From the NCBI GenBank assembly GCA_022925895.1, contig JAKSYS010000530.1:1-43682 (forward strand): DNA of 43,682 nucleotides, in the 5' to 3' direction. Both the position numbers and the translations under genes were made by a program. This DNA comes from Fragilaria crotonensis (taxonomy: Eukaryota > Bacillariophyta > Fragilariophyceae > Fragilariales > Fragilariaceae). Below are positions 11,370-20,326 of this stretch, in pieces (the first letter of the stretch is position 1; the number at the start of each line of letters is the position of its first letter). The notes below the pieces were generated by a model. That model did not search any database, had not been told where the DNA came from, and saw only the letters and a program-made list of their open reading frames with translations.

Positions 11370-13555
11370 TTACAGCCACTCCACATTTCGATTGAGGGAC
11401 CGACAACGGAAGCCTGTGAGAATGCCGAACAGCTAGTTGAGGCTCCCTTCGTTGCTAACGCAGACCAGGCCGAGACCATGGTGGACGATGCGCCTTCTTC
11501 GACGGTTTCGGCTCCTACTGCTGTTAATGGTGCTTGTGCAGAGTGGATGGGTACAAGCCAGCACCCGTGGCCAGTTTCACTCACAATGCCGGCATGGCGG
11601 TCGGAGGTACTCTCTTGGAGGAACAAATTGGTGTCCCGAATGAAATTGTGGGTTCAATTCTTGGGAGAGGAGGTGAATCCATTGCGTCCATGCAAGCGAG
11701 AGCCGCAAGGTTCAGATTCAAAAGAAAACGAGATGCAACCAGGTCAGACGCAGCGTGTGATTACCCTTCAAGCTGCTACCAAGGAGGCGATTGATCAGTG
11801 TCGATCCATTATTCAAAGCATGGTAAACGAGCGAACGCAGACCACCTCTACAGACATGCCCTTTGAAAATAACTCCCAAGAGTCTGGGCTTCAAGAAGCA
11901 CTTTAGGCTGGTCACGTTGTTGTGACTGTGGCTGTCCCAGATACCGATGTAGGACTGATCATTGGCAAGGCTGGATCTACCATCAAGGATATTCAGGATC
12001 GTAGTGGTGCCAACATTCAAATCCCTCAAAGTGGTGATGTTGCCAACCCGAACATTCGAACTGTGGCTATCACTCATCCGCACGTAGAAGGAGCTAGATT
12101 CAGGATCGTAGTGGTGCCAACATTCAAATCCCACAAAGTGGTGATGCTGGCAACCCGAACATTCGAACTGTGGCTATCACTCATCCGCACGTAGAAGGAG
12201 CTAGATTCAGGATCGTAGTGGTGCCAACATTCAAATCCCACAAAGTGGTGATGCTGGCAACCCGAACATTCGAACTGTGGCTATCACTCATCCGCACGTA
12301 GAAGGAGCTAGATTCAGGATCGTAGTGGTGCCAACATTCAAATCCCACAAAGTGGTGATGCTGGCAACCCGAACATTCGAACTGTGGCTATCAGTCATCC
12401 GCACATAGAAGGAGCTAGATTGGCCAAGCAGATGATCGAAGATATCTTGGTTTCAAAGCGACATTAGGCTCCACATATTACAATCCAGGTAGAGATTCCG
12501 AACAAAGGTGAGTTTGGCTGGTGCAAAGGCGCATGCAGCATACCTATTTCGTAGCTAACGCTGCTTTTTTCAGATGTTGGAATGTGCATCGGTCGTGCTG
12601 GATGTGTTATTCAGGAGATGCAGAACCAGTGGGGTACCAAGATCCAGATTCCATCCTTTTGACCCCAGGTATGCTCACTCGTATTGCAACCGTGACTGGG
12701 CCTGCCGATGGATGTGAACGCGTCAAGCAAACGATTGAGCGTATTGTGCTGGAACAGTCATCCCAATCGGTAATGTCTGGGACGGGACCCCAAGCTCATG
12801 TTCAGTACGGTCATGGATATGCTGGAGCAGGGCAGCAGAACGGACAAGGGATGGGCGGGTATGACGTTGGCGGTAGTGGTGCTTATGGCGCTGTGCAGCA
12901 ACAAGGGTATGGCAATCAACAGTCTCAGGTTGGAAGTCAAGGTTATTCAAAGGAGTGGGCAGCATACTATGCAGCGCAGGCAGCTGCAACTGCTTAGAGC
13001 AATCACGGGGTAGTCGATGCTCAAGTCGTTTCTCATGCAGCTCCAGTTGCGGCTCCGGCGCCAGCTCAAGCTCAAACAACGCTGGATACATACCACGAGG
13101 AAGTCTTTCGCTATCCCTTCTACTACGGCGAAGAGGCGGCTAGAGCTTATTATGGTGCTTGGAGTCCTCCGCTCGGAACTCCAAATCGATACGGTGTTAA
13201 TTCGAATGGAATTACACCTGCTCCGGCACCAGCTCCAGCGTACGAGGATCCAGTTCAACAGGCTCCAGCGCCAGCGGCCGCCAGTTATGTGTCAGCGCCG
13301 GCGACCGCCAGTCAGGTGTCTGCGCCGGTGGCTATGCCAGTGAATGTGAGCGACTCGTGTCGCCGTGGAGTTTCAAACCTTCCGGCCTGTATGACGAAGG
13401 ATTGAAAAGGTACATTTGGACTTGCTGTAACATTCTAACAAATGGGAGTATTCATGTAATGCAATTTAACTTTTTCCTATTCGCGTTTGAATCTTACAGC
13501 CCCGGTTGCTCCTGAGTACCTCCGAACAGAGTCGAGCCAAGCGCAACATTGCTGA
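11370..13555 (+). pseudogene. FUBP/KSRP-like multi-KH RNA-binding protein, decayed
   Basis: Decayed gene for a protein with several KH domains, of the far-upstream-element-binding kind, which binds single-stranded nucleic acid through GxxG loops. Parts in order: the end of one KH domain (ISIEGPTTEACENAEQLV, 11385-11440); KH with GRGG (EIVGSILGRGGESIASMQAR, about 11640); KH with GKAG (DVGLIIGKAGSTIKDIQDRS, about 11945); KH with GRAG (VGMCIGRAGCVIQEMQNQWG, about 12575); then a Gly/Gln- and Ala/Pro-rich tail. Two introns keep good splice sites: 12508-12573 (GTGAGT..TTTTTTCAG) and 13410-13500 (GTACAT..TCTTACAG with a CTAAC branch site). Damage: frame changes near 11540, 11710 and 13340, in-frame TAG at 11904, 12465 and 12995, and four copies of a 107-bp segment inside the GKAG domain. 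Confidence 0.65.
11994..12421 (+). repeat. 107-bp tandem repeat, four copies, inside a KH domain
   Basis: Units at 11994-12100, 12101-12207, 12208-12314 and 12315-12421. Each begins CAGGATCGTAGTGGTGCC and ends GAAGGAGCTAGATT. Copies 2-4 differ from copy 1 at a few bases only, and copy 4 has two further changes near its end. The unit codes for the strand-turn-strand and last helix after the GKAG loop. Because 107 is not a multiple of three, copies 2 and 3 are read out of frame, and translation stops at the TAG ending at 12194. The three extra units total 321 bp, which would restore frame only after copy 4. Confidence 0.9.
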
Positions 13556-13978
13556 GCGTTGTAATGTGTGTGTACTTTCAATGGTGTCAATTGATGTCTG
13601 TTTCATGTAGTCCGGCGATCACAAAATCTGCCGCGCCATGTAGTGATCGGGTATCACATGCTTTTCGGATGATGTACCAATGTGGTTGGTTTGACGATGG
13701 CATTAAATCGAACAACGCGCACACCCTTCTCACGATCCATGCTACAAATCTGTCTCCTCGGTCATTTGCTGGAGAATAGCGTCGAGTTGCGTCGTTTCCT
13801 GCGTCTCACTGAGGTTGTTGTCGACGGCTCACCCGGGCCTTCATCTTCGACATAATCACAAGCGTTGGTCGCACAAGTTAATCAACAATATAACCACTAT
13901 CCTTGCAACAACAAAAGGAGCCATTGCTTTCCTACTTCTTCACCACTCGGGTCATGCAGTAATGCCGCGAAATCATTC
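13556..13978. other. Unassigned decayed sequence within the mosaic
   Basis: Short open pieces only. On the plus strand about 13610-13780 reads MMYQCGWFDDGIKSNNAHTL, and on the minus strand about 13790-13975 has DYVEDEGPGEPSTTTSVRRR. Either could be part of a gene fragment. Neither is recognised. Confidence 0.35.
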
Positions 13979-14762
13979 GTCCTCGGCTTCGCTCATACGC
14001 ATACGTTTTGCAGCAACGTGGGATCCATTGTCGTAGTGCAATCGATCAATTTCCTGATCATGAGTTCCGGATGCCTCGTCCTCTTCAACCCCGCTGTCTT
14101 CTGCAAACTAGATTTAATGCCAACGTCTGAACTTCCATCATGGTTGTCCTCTTCTTCCACTTCGTCGTCATGTTTGCTCTCCTCTCCTTTGAATCTTCTT
14201 CTTCTGAAGCGTTGTCCTCAGCCTAGGAAAGCATTGTTGACATTGCAAGAGGGAGACAGGTGGATCGACGCCAAGTAAGCAAATTTGAGCACACTGTGTG
14301 ATCTACCTCCCCCGCCTCACCATCATCATCTTCTTCGTCGTCATTCTCTGGCGGTTCGTCTTTCGTCTCGTCTCTTTCCTCGTCGCTATTATCATCCTCT
14401 TCCTCTCCCATACCTTCTACTTGAAGACCTCATCGTAGACACTTGACTTGAAATGTTCCAAAGGCACTCCTTCATAGTCATAATTCCCCGTTGGTGTGCA
14501 ATTGAATTCTTTTAGAGGAAAGATTTTTCTTATTGGCAATCCCGCGCGCCTCATTGCAGATCAACGGCAGGGTGCCTGTATTTTTCGATTCGTCCTCGGA
14601 GAATTGTAACTCGGTGGTAAGTTGTTTGTTTTCATCGAGGAAGAGCGCTTACATCTTGCTTTGCAGGTTGGCAATTTGTCGATTGAGCTCCTAGTTGTCC
14701 GTAGTTGGCACACCACTAGAGCTACTATAGAGCCGGTCGTGCTGCTGTAAGCCAAACGGCAT
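13979..14762 (-). pseudogene. Acidic coiled-coil protein, decayed
   Basis: A possible start at 14762 (MPFGLQQHDRLYSSSSGVP) leads into a short coiled coil (ELNRQIANLQSKM then ALFLDENKQLTTELQFSEDE). Next comes GNYDYEGVPLEHFKSSVYDE and a highly acidic run (EEEDDNSDEERDETKDEPPE). A likely intron at 14223-14306 (GTAGAT..TTCCTAG) joins GEAGE to AEDNASEEED, followed by more acidic sequence (GEESKHDDEVEEEDNHDGSS). Stops interrupt the reading at 14691-14693 (TAG), 14649-14651 (TAA) and 14417-14419 (TAG), each where Gln would fit. At least two frame changes are needed as well. I do not recognise the family. This is the last piece of the mosaic. Confidence 0.45.
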
Positions 14763-15325
14763 GCATCTTCGATCCAAAGAATGCTGTCGACCAACGACAT
14801 CGATGTTTAAAAAATCAAGTCTTGAATCAGATAACAAACATTACTGAACAGGGCGACACGACGCATACACCGTCGCAAGAGGAGAGCATGAACAATGTGA
14901 GACAAAATAGTACAGATATTTATGTGAAGTGTTTCTTGGAAAACGACGACGAATGAAGAAGAAAATGTGCAAATGCTACACACGAAGAAGTTCGGAAGCA
15001 AGCGTCTTCGAGCGAAGAAGGTTTTCCTTACCATCTTCGTTTCTAAGAAGGTTTTGGAAACGCGCAGGCCAAGCTCATGCGCGCGAGTCAGACTTTCTCC
15101 GAATTCTCTTTTATAAAAGTAATCGTTGTGAATAATGAGTTAAAATATATTTAACGGTGAAAACGGTTATCTCTAACCCCAGTAAGAAGGATTTCCGCAT
15201 GTCCCTGGTGCATGCATACAAGTTCTCTCTACTCTCCCTACTCCATGCTTGTACTCAGTATCGTCTACTTTGCCATCGATTTTGTTGCACATTACACGCA
15301 GACACGTGCGCTCCTCGCAACGAAG

Positions 15326-15385
15326 GAGAACCCGGAAAATCAAACAGAAAGTCGATTTTCGGGTAACAAAATGATTCGTATGAGA
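15326..15385 (+). repeat. Dispersed CCCGG module, fourth copy
   Basis: GAGAACCCGGAAAATCAAAC at 15326, followed by AGAAAGTCGATTTTCGGGTA and AAATGATTCGTATGAG. It keeps the order and spacing of the copy at 5539. Confidence 0.55.
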
Positions 15386-15745
15386 ATATTTTAATAAATT
15401 CTCTGCACCGACAATCCCGATATCCTGTATGCATACTCGCGCACGTACTCGTAGTGCACATGTACAAAGTAGTATGGAACTCATGGAGTATTGAGTGTAT
15501 GGAGAATATAGTAGTGCTGCGTTACTTTGTATGCATAATGCATACGTATGTGCATATGTGAGAGATTGAATGATTTCGTTCGCGAACCCATATGTCACAC
15601 AATTGCACGTATGATGTTTGCAATGTTCTGACGTCAGCGTTCCCGTAGAAAATATACATACACACTACGAGAGTATACATATTAGTATGTATCCTGGAGA
15701 ACCAGGTATGCATAGTCATATGTACTACCGGTTGTACAATACTTT

Positions 15746-15766
15746 TACCTGGTACTGTACCAGGTA
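15746..15766. repeat. Near-perfect palindrome TACCTGGTAC-T-GTACCAGGTA
   Basis: Two perfect 10-base arms with a one-base centre, 160 bp upstream of the peroxiredoxin start. It belongs to the GTACCTGGTAC intergenic motif family. Its position suggests a regulatory or hairpin role, but this is inference. Confidence 0.7.
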
Positions 15767-15925
15767 TGTACGATATTCCATATGTCCACATTCCATTCTG
15801 GATTCTGGCAAAGACGCCAAGGGATCGTTGATATTCTCTGAAATGCATCTGACTGTCTTGTGAACATATCTACTAGACTATACGTCGTATTTAGCTTGTG
15901 CTCCAAGTACAATTCTTATCTCATC

Positions 15926-16510
15926 ATGTTCCTCCCACAGCGCCTGCTCTCCATCACCAAAACGCGGACAACGTTTATGACGATGCGTTCTATTACCATT
16001 GGATCGGACCTCAAGACTTGCGAGGCGACCTGGCAGAAGGCTCGTCCCTGGTACAACAGCGCCGAGGAAGGACTGAACACGGCAGTAGACAACGTCCAAA
16101 CCATGAAAGATGTCTTTGCTGGAAAGACGGTGGCCGTCTTTGGTGTTCCAGCTCCCTTCACCGGCACGTGCACGCACGCGCACTATCCACCCTACAAGAG
16201 GTTGGCGGACGATTTTCTCGCTGCCGGTGTCGATAAAATCCTTTGTTACTCCGTCTCGGATCCGTATGCCATGCACGGGTGGGCCAAGACCATGGGCAAC
16301 GATTTTGACAAGATTCAGTTTGTGGCAGATGTGGATGCTTTGTGGGCAAAGGAAATGGCCTTGGATCATGATTACTCAGGAGTGTCGCTGAGTGTTCGTT
16401 CCAAACGATTCTCCATGGTGGTGAAAGATGGCATTGTCAAATCATTTCATCTTGTGGGCGAAGCCGAGAAAGACGCTGATGTCTTGTTAGAGGACGTCAA
16501 GCAGTTGTAA
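15926..16510 (+). CDS. Type II (PRX5-like) peroxiredoxin, probably organelle-targeted
   Basis: Thiol peroxidase that reduces hydrogen peroxide and alkyl hydroperoxides. From the ATG at 15926 the protein has 194 residues. An upstream in-frame GTG at 15860 is unlikely as a start. The basic N-terminus (MFLPQRLLSITKTRTTFMTM) has the look of a mitochondrial presequence. The peroxidatic site reads VPAPFTGTCTHAHYPPYKRL and keeps the PxxxTxxC pattern, with Gly where relatives usually have the second Pro. A second Cys in VDKILCYSVSDPYAMHGWAK sits where type II enzymes carry their resolving Cys. The C-terminal barrel (SVRSKRFSMVVKDGIVKSFH) is complete. No intron or frame break. The rhomboid gene runs towards it and ends 77 bases downstream. 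Compartment is inferred from the presequence only. Confidence 0.9.
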   Translation: MFLPQRLLSITKTRTTFMTMRSITIGSDLKTCEATWQKARPWYNSAEEGLNTAVDNVQTMKDVFAGKTVAVFGVPAPFTGTCTHAHYPPYKRLADDFLAAGVDKILCYSVSDPYAMHGWAKTMGNDFDKIQFVADVDALWAKEMALDHDYSGVSLSVRSKRFSMVVKDGIVKSFHLVGEAEKDADVLLEDVKQL

Positions 16511-16587
16511 CTCCATTCATTATTGCAACGATTTTGGCTATTACGCAGAGTTAGCGTCTGGGTAAGGTTTCTATGCGCGCTAGAGCG

Positions 16588-18007
16588 TCAGTGCCAATTC
16601 ACAGAATGCATCCATTCTATCCTCCTCCTCCTCCTCGCATGCATCGGCACTCGTAGTCTTCGTAAAACTGTTGATAATAACCACACGTCTCTCAATTCTT
16701 CAGCTGGATCCACAGCGCCACTGTACATGTATACGAATGCCGCTCCAAACGATGCCACCGCTACTACTACACCGACAACGAACCATAGAATACGCCACAC
16801 CATAGTCTTGATAGAGCAGGAGAAAATGGGAATGCCAACAACCACTCCTGCCACGAGCCCTCCCAAGTGAGCAGCCCAATCCACTAGAGCATTCCAGCAG
16901 GGGTCCTCTTGTTAGTGCATGACAATTCATCATAGACATGTACTGCACAACCACAAATCGCAACTCAACGTACCAAACGGAATGAATGAAAAAGCCATCA
17001 CCAGGGTCACAGCGCAGAGTGTTCCACCCAACTGTTCTTTGCGTACTGACGCCGCCACCTTGGCCTGGGGTGTCTTTGTTGATTCGCAGGCACGACAAAG
17101 GACTTCGGCTAGCTTTCCACCAAATAATCCCATGACAGCACCACTGGATCCAACAGAAACGGAGTTGGGCATGAAAATAACGGACAAGGTGGAGGACCCG
17201 ATCGCTGACGTTAAATAAATCACAAGCCAATTAGCTGATCCCCATTCGCGTTCGAAAAAGGCCCTGTTTCCAACTGGACTGCAATGTTACAAAGCAAGTG
17301 AATGACACCGGCGTGTAGTAAAATCGGGGTCAGCAATCGCCAAAATTCACCATCGTCCAAAATGTTGACGGCATTCTTGCCACCCCATTCTGACAATGCG
17401 TCTGTTGTTGAGAATAAGAAAGCGCCCAAGTCAGATTAGACGTTTTGGTCAGTATTTTGACGTATACAATATGTAATAGCTTTTTGCGGCAAATGGAATC
17501 GTTCCAGAACAACTCACCTGGATATGGCCCGACCATGGGATTAACATTGATGGGAGCGACCCCACATCGAGCCATCATGATGATCAAAATGACTGTCTGG
17601 GCCAAAGAAAAGAGAATGGCTAAGTATCCGTATGATTGTTTGACAATGTAAACCTCTTCTTCCAACTCATCGAACGCTTCCGAATCAACTCCAAACGAAG
17701 ATGGTTGTTTTTGATAGTGCGGTTTCGAATGCAAGGGATCTTGCATCTGTTCGTAATCCGTCGCTGCCGTGGCGGTAGGGTTCGACATGATTTCACGGCG
17801 GCTGGTGGATTTGAGATGTGCCAACCAAGCCTGTTGCCGATCGGTTCGCGCCACACGTTTCTTTCGTTCGAAAGTGTTGTTGCGCTTGCGATTGAACTGT
17901 TTGGGGAAGTAGAAGCAGCCGCAATTGCTGTTGCTGTAGCTGCTGTTGTTGCTGTCGCTGTTGGCTTTATTGTTGTGGAGTACTGGTATGTTGCTGAACG
18001 ATGGCAT
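16588..18007 (-). CDS. Rhomboid family intramembrane serine protease
   Basis: Intramembrane protease of the rhomboid fold, which cleaves membrane proteins within or near the bilayer. Three exons: 17518-18007, 16974-17401 and 16588-16883. The introns 17402-17517 (GTGAGT..CAACAG) and 16884-16973 (GTACGT..CTCTAG) splice in phase. Landmarks: first helix YGYLAILFSLAQTVILIIMM; WRLLTPILLHAGVIHLLCN with the HxxxxHxxxN signature; the nucleophile motif SVGSSGAVMGLFGG; and the dyad His in VDWAAHLGGLVAGVVVGI. The N-terminus is Asn/Ser-rich and cytosolic; an alternative start is the Met at 17788 (MSNPTATAATDYEQ). The frame slips by one base in the A5 run at 17255-17259, and one more base would restore PFFEREWG, a usual rhomboid loop. 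All catalytic residues are present. Confidence 0.85.
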
Positions 18008-18949
18008 ATACTCCGAGGACTTAGTCCTGTCAAGTAATTCGGCAGTTGTTTGTTGCGGGAATAATTGTTGGCAGCACAAAGCCTACGCAACGAAAAGGTG
18101 AGGGTGATGTGGAAGCGGAGAGGGCTGAGAGAGAATTGAAAGAGGTCGGATTACGGTTTCGCATGTGTCCATTACCACAATCCTGACCGATATTGAACGA
18201 TAAGGCAACGCTTGCCAGGTTTTAGTGTATGATTATTTTTATTCACTCACAAATTTGCCGTTGAGGAAATGGCGAGAGGCATTCACTATGAAACAATGTC
18301 ACAGTACCTGGTACTATGTACCTGGCACGAGTTTCCTTGTACTATGCTCTACGGTTGGCCCATACTACAGTACTAAATATTTCTGTACCAGGTACTCTAC
18401 TAGTAGTGCAGTACCATGATTACTGGAGCACTATTTTGTCACACTACCGGTAGAGCTAAAACAACCGTTATACAATGATACAGTAATCCAGTACTACAGT
18501 ATTCACAACTTTGCATCTATACTCCAGTACAGGTACCTTGTACAAGTACAAGGTACTTTGTAGAGGAGTGCGAAACGTGTCTCTCGTCTCTCGTCATGGC
18601 CTGGTTGGTCCTCGACGTCCGTCCTTGAATGCTTGACAACCCTGACGCTTCATCACTCATCACCCTGACCCTTCGAGGTCCGGCAATGTACGATGTCCTA
18701 CTGCTTCGTATTAAGTTTATGCAGAAGCTACGTCGGATGTCATACAAGAAAAAAGATTTTGCCGGACCTCCTCCCCTTGGACACACACGCCATCATTTGA
18801 TTCTCTACAGTACTGGAGCACGCAAGTATATTCTACGGTACTAGACTACAAGCATTTCTGTAGACACATGTTACATCCAACATCCATCGTCAGAATTCGT
18901 AACATCAAAATCGCAGTCCATCACCACATAATCAAGATCCTGTCCAACA
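18008..18949. other. Intergenic region between divergent genes, palindrome-rich
   Basis: Lies between the rhomboid 5' end and the cyclophilin start. Holds GTACCTGGTAC (18304-18314), GTACCTGG (18318-18325), GTACCAGGTAC (18385-18395) and an interleaved GTACAAGGTAC cluster (18532-18557). Short open frames seen here have no recognisable features. Confidence 0.6.
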
Positions 18950-19705
18950 ATGAAGGTGCTCGCACTCCTGATCCACCTCCCTTTCATGGCTGTTGCCTTC
19001 CATTATCCAATAATGCGTACCAGGCTGCAACCCTCGTCAGCTTCATCGACGGTGCTGTATGCTGCTGATCGTCGCGACGTTTTGGCATCTTCAGCTGTTG
19101 CCCTCGTGTCGACATTCCTCCGACCACTTGATGACGCACGTGCCGACGACAATCTGAGTGGGAAAATAGTTCAATTCCAAGTTGCCAACCTCGACGATGG
19201 TTCCTCCGGAACCATCAAAATCCAATTGGAACCCGACTGGGCTCCCAAGGGCGTTGCACGGTTCGAAGAGCTCGTTTCGATTGGATTTTACCAAAACTGT
19301 CGCTTCTTCCGTGTCTTGCCCGGTTTCGTCGCGCAATTCGGGATCAACGGTGATCCGGCCATTCAGGCCAAGTGGAAATCAAATCCCATTACAGACGATC
19401 CCGTCCGGGTCGGCAATGATCGGGGGACTGTCGTCTTTGCGACGGCGGGCCCAAACACAAGGACGACGCAACTCTTTATCAACACTAATACAAGTGGCAA
19501 TGGATTTTTGGACAAGCAAGGATTCAGCCCAATCGGTAAAGTCATTGAGGGAATGGACTTGGTGGATAAGTTTTATGCAGGGTATGGCGAGGGTGCGCCG
19601 TCCGGACGAGGACCGAGTCAAGGCCTCTTGCAAGTCAAGGGGAATACCTATTTGGAAGAGGGGTTTCCAAAGTTGACATACATTACAGATGCTAAATTCT
19701 TGTAG
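18950..19705 (+). CDS. Cyclophilin-type peptidyl-prolyl isomerase, thylakoid lumen
   Basis: Prolyl cis-trans isomerase of 251 residues. The N-terminus has three targeting steps typical of diatom lumen proteins: a signal peptide (MKVLALLIHLPFMAVAF) with Phe at the cleavage motif, a short transit region, then a twin-Arg lumen signal (DRRDVLASSAVALVSTFLRP) ending in ARADD. The isomerase domain begins near residue 70: VQFQVANLDDGSSGTIKIQL, then NCRFFRVLPGFVAQFGINGD, which carries the catalytic Arg, and GTVVFATAGPNTRTTQLFIN. The His of the usual FHR motif is Phe here, as in some secreted and lumenal relatives. The domain is complete (ends TYITDAKFL). No intron. Neighbouring genes are unrelated. 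Confidence 0.9.
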   Translation: MKVLALLIHLPFMAVAFHYPIMRTRLQPSSASSTVLYAADRRDVLASSAVALVSTFLRPLDDARADDNLSGKIVQFQVANLDDGSSGTIKIQLEPDWAPKGVARFEELVSIGFYQNCRFFRVLPGFVAQFGINGDPAIQAKWKSNPITDDPVRVGNDRGTVVFATAGPNTRTTQLFINTNTSGNGFLDKQGFSPIGKVIEGMDLVDKFYAGYGEGAPSGRGPSQGLLQVKGNTYLEEGFPKLTYITDAKFL

Positions 19706-20326
19706 CAAATAACTTGAAAGAAAAATGTTGCTAAGTCTTTTCCTACAGCCAGAGACGCCAGTATGAGTGCAAGATGGAATGCTCCTTGGGAGCCAGTGTC
19801 TGTCATCAGGCAGCAGTTTTCCCTGACAAACATGAGACTGCATTGCGAACGCTTGAAAATGGTAACAATACCGGATCACGATAACACTATGAAGAGCATG
19901 TGGGTGCTTCTGCATTGCGAAGCATACTGAGCTCCACTGCTGCGTACCCCGCGATTTGATCTCGTGGGGTCAAGCAATGTGTACGTGTGCATTACCGAGA
20001 ATCCATGCACGATTGCAACAATTTGTGAGGTCCGAGAATTTCTCTCGTGTGTCATGCAGATGGGTACTTGCGCTTTAGTCTGAGTACGTAGGATAAGCGC
20101 ACGATTGTGACGAATTGTGAGGGGTCGCGAATTTGGATTGAGGGGTCGCGAATTTGGATTAGCCAATAGCCAAGATTGAGAATCGTGTGAAGGACCATGG
20201 CGGAACAGCATCCAACGAGTCTTCCCTCTTCCCGTTCGATAATCAGCATAGTTATCTTTTCTCATGTAAAAGTAATTCATAGAGTAAAGTGTGCACTGCA
20301 GATAAAATTACATGTAGCCAAGTAGT
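19706..20326. other. Intergenic region between converging genes
   Basis: No gene seen between the stop codons of the cyclophilin and RGLE-type genes. It includes a 21-bp direct repeat at 20119-20160. Terminators cannot be recognised. Confidence 0.55.
20119..20160 (+). repeat. 21-bp direct repeat, two exact copies
   Basis: Units 20119-20139 and 20140-20160, each GAGGGGTCGCGAATTTGGAT plus T. A related CGTGAGGTCCGAGAATTTCT stretch lies about 100 bp upstream. Confidence 0.85.

Larger units (their letters stand above)
14763..15925. other. Intergenic stretch with small repeats
   Basis: No gene seen. 14982-15055 carries CGAAGAAGGTTTT repeats related to 5881-5945. 15191-15205 is the reverse complement of 5664-5678. 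15326-15385 is a CCCGG module. From 15420 to 15780 there are many TATGCATA/CATATG-type short palindromes. The last 150 bases probably contain the peroxiredoxin promoter; no TATA box is obvious. Confidence 0.5.

Noticed and set aside
11338..11378. 44-bp GT..AG intron joining the PRP2 and KH pieces into a fusion gene
   Set aside because: It is shorter than every other intron here, and PRP2 sequence appears to continue into its first codons. More likely it is the 3' end of a KH-gene intron cut at the joint.
11904..12997. Three in-frame TAG codons in the KH gene as evidence of stop-codon reassignment
   Set aside because: The same gene has frame shifts and a frame-breaking tandem repeat. Intact genes in the window end normally at TAA, TAG and TGA, and neighbouring fragments also carry TAA and TGA.
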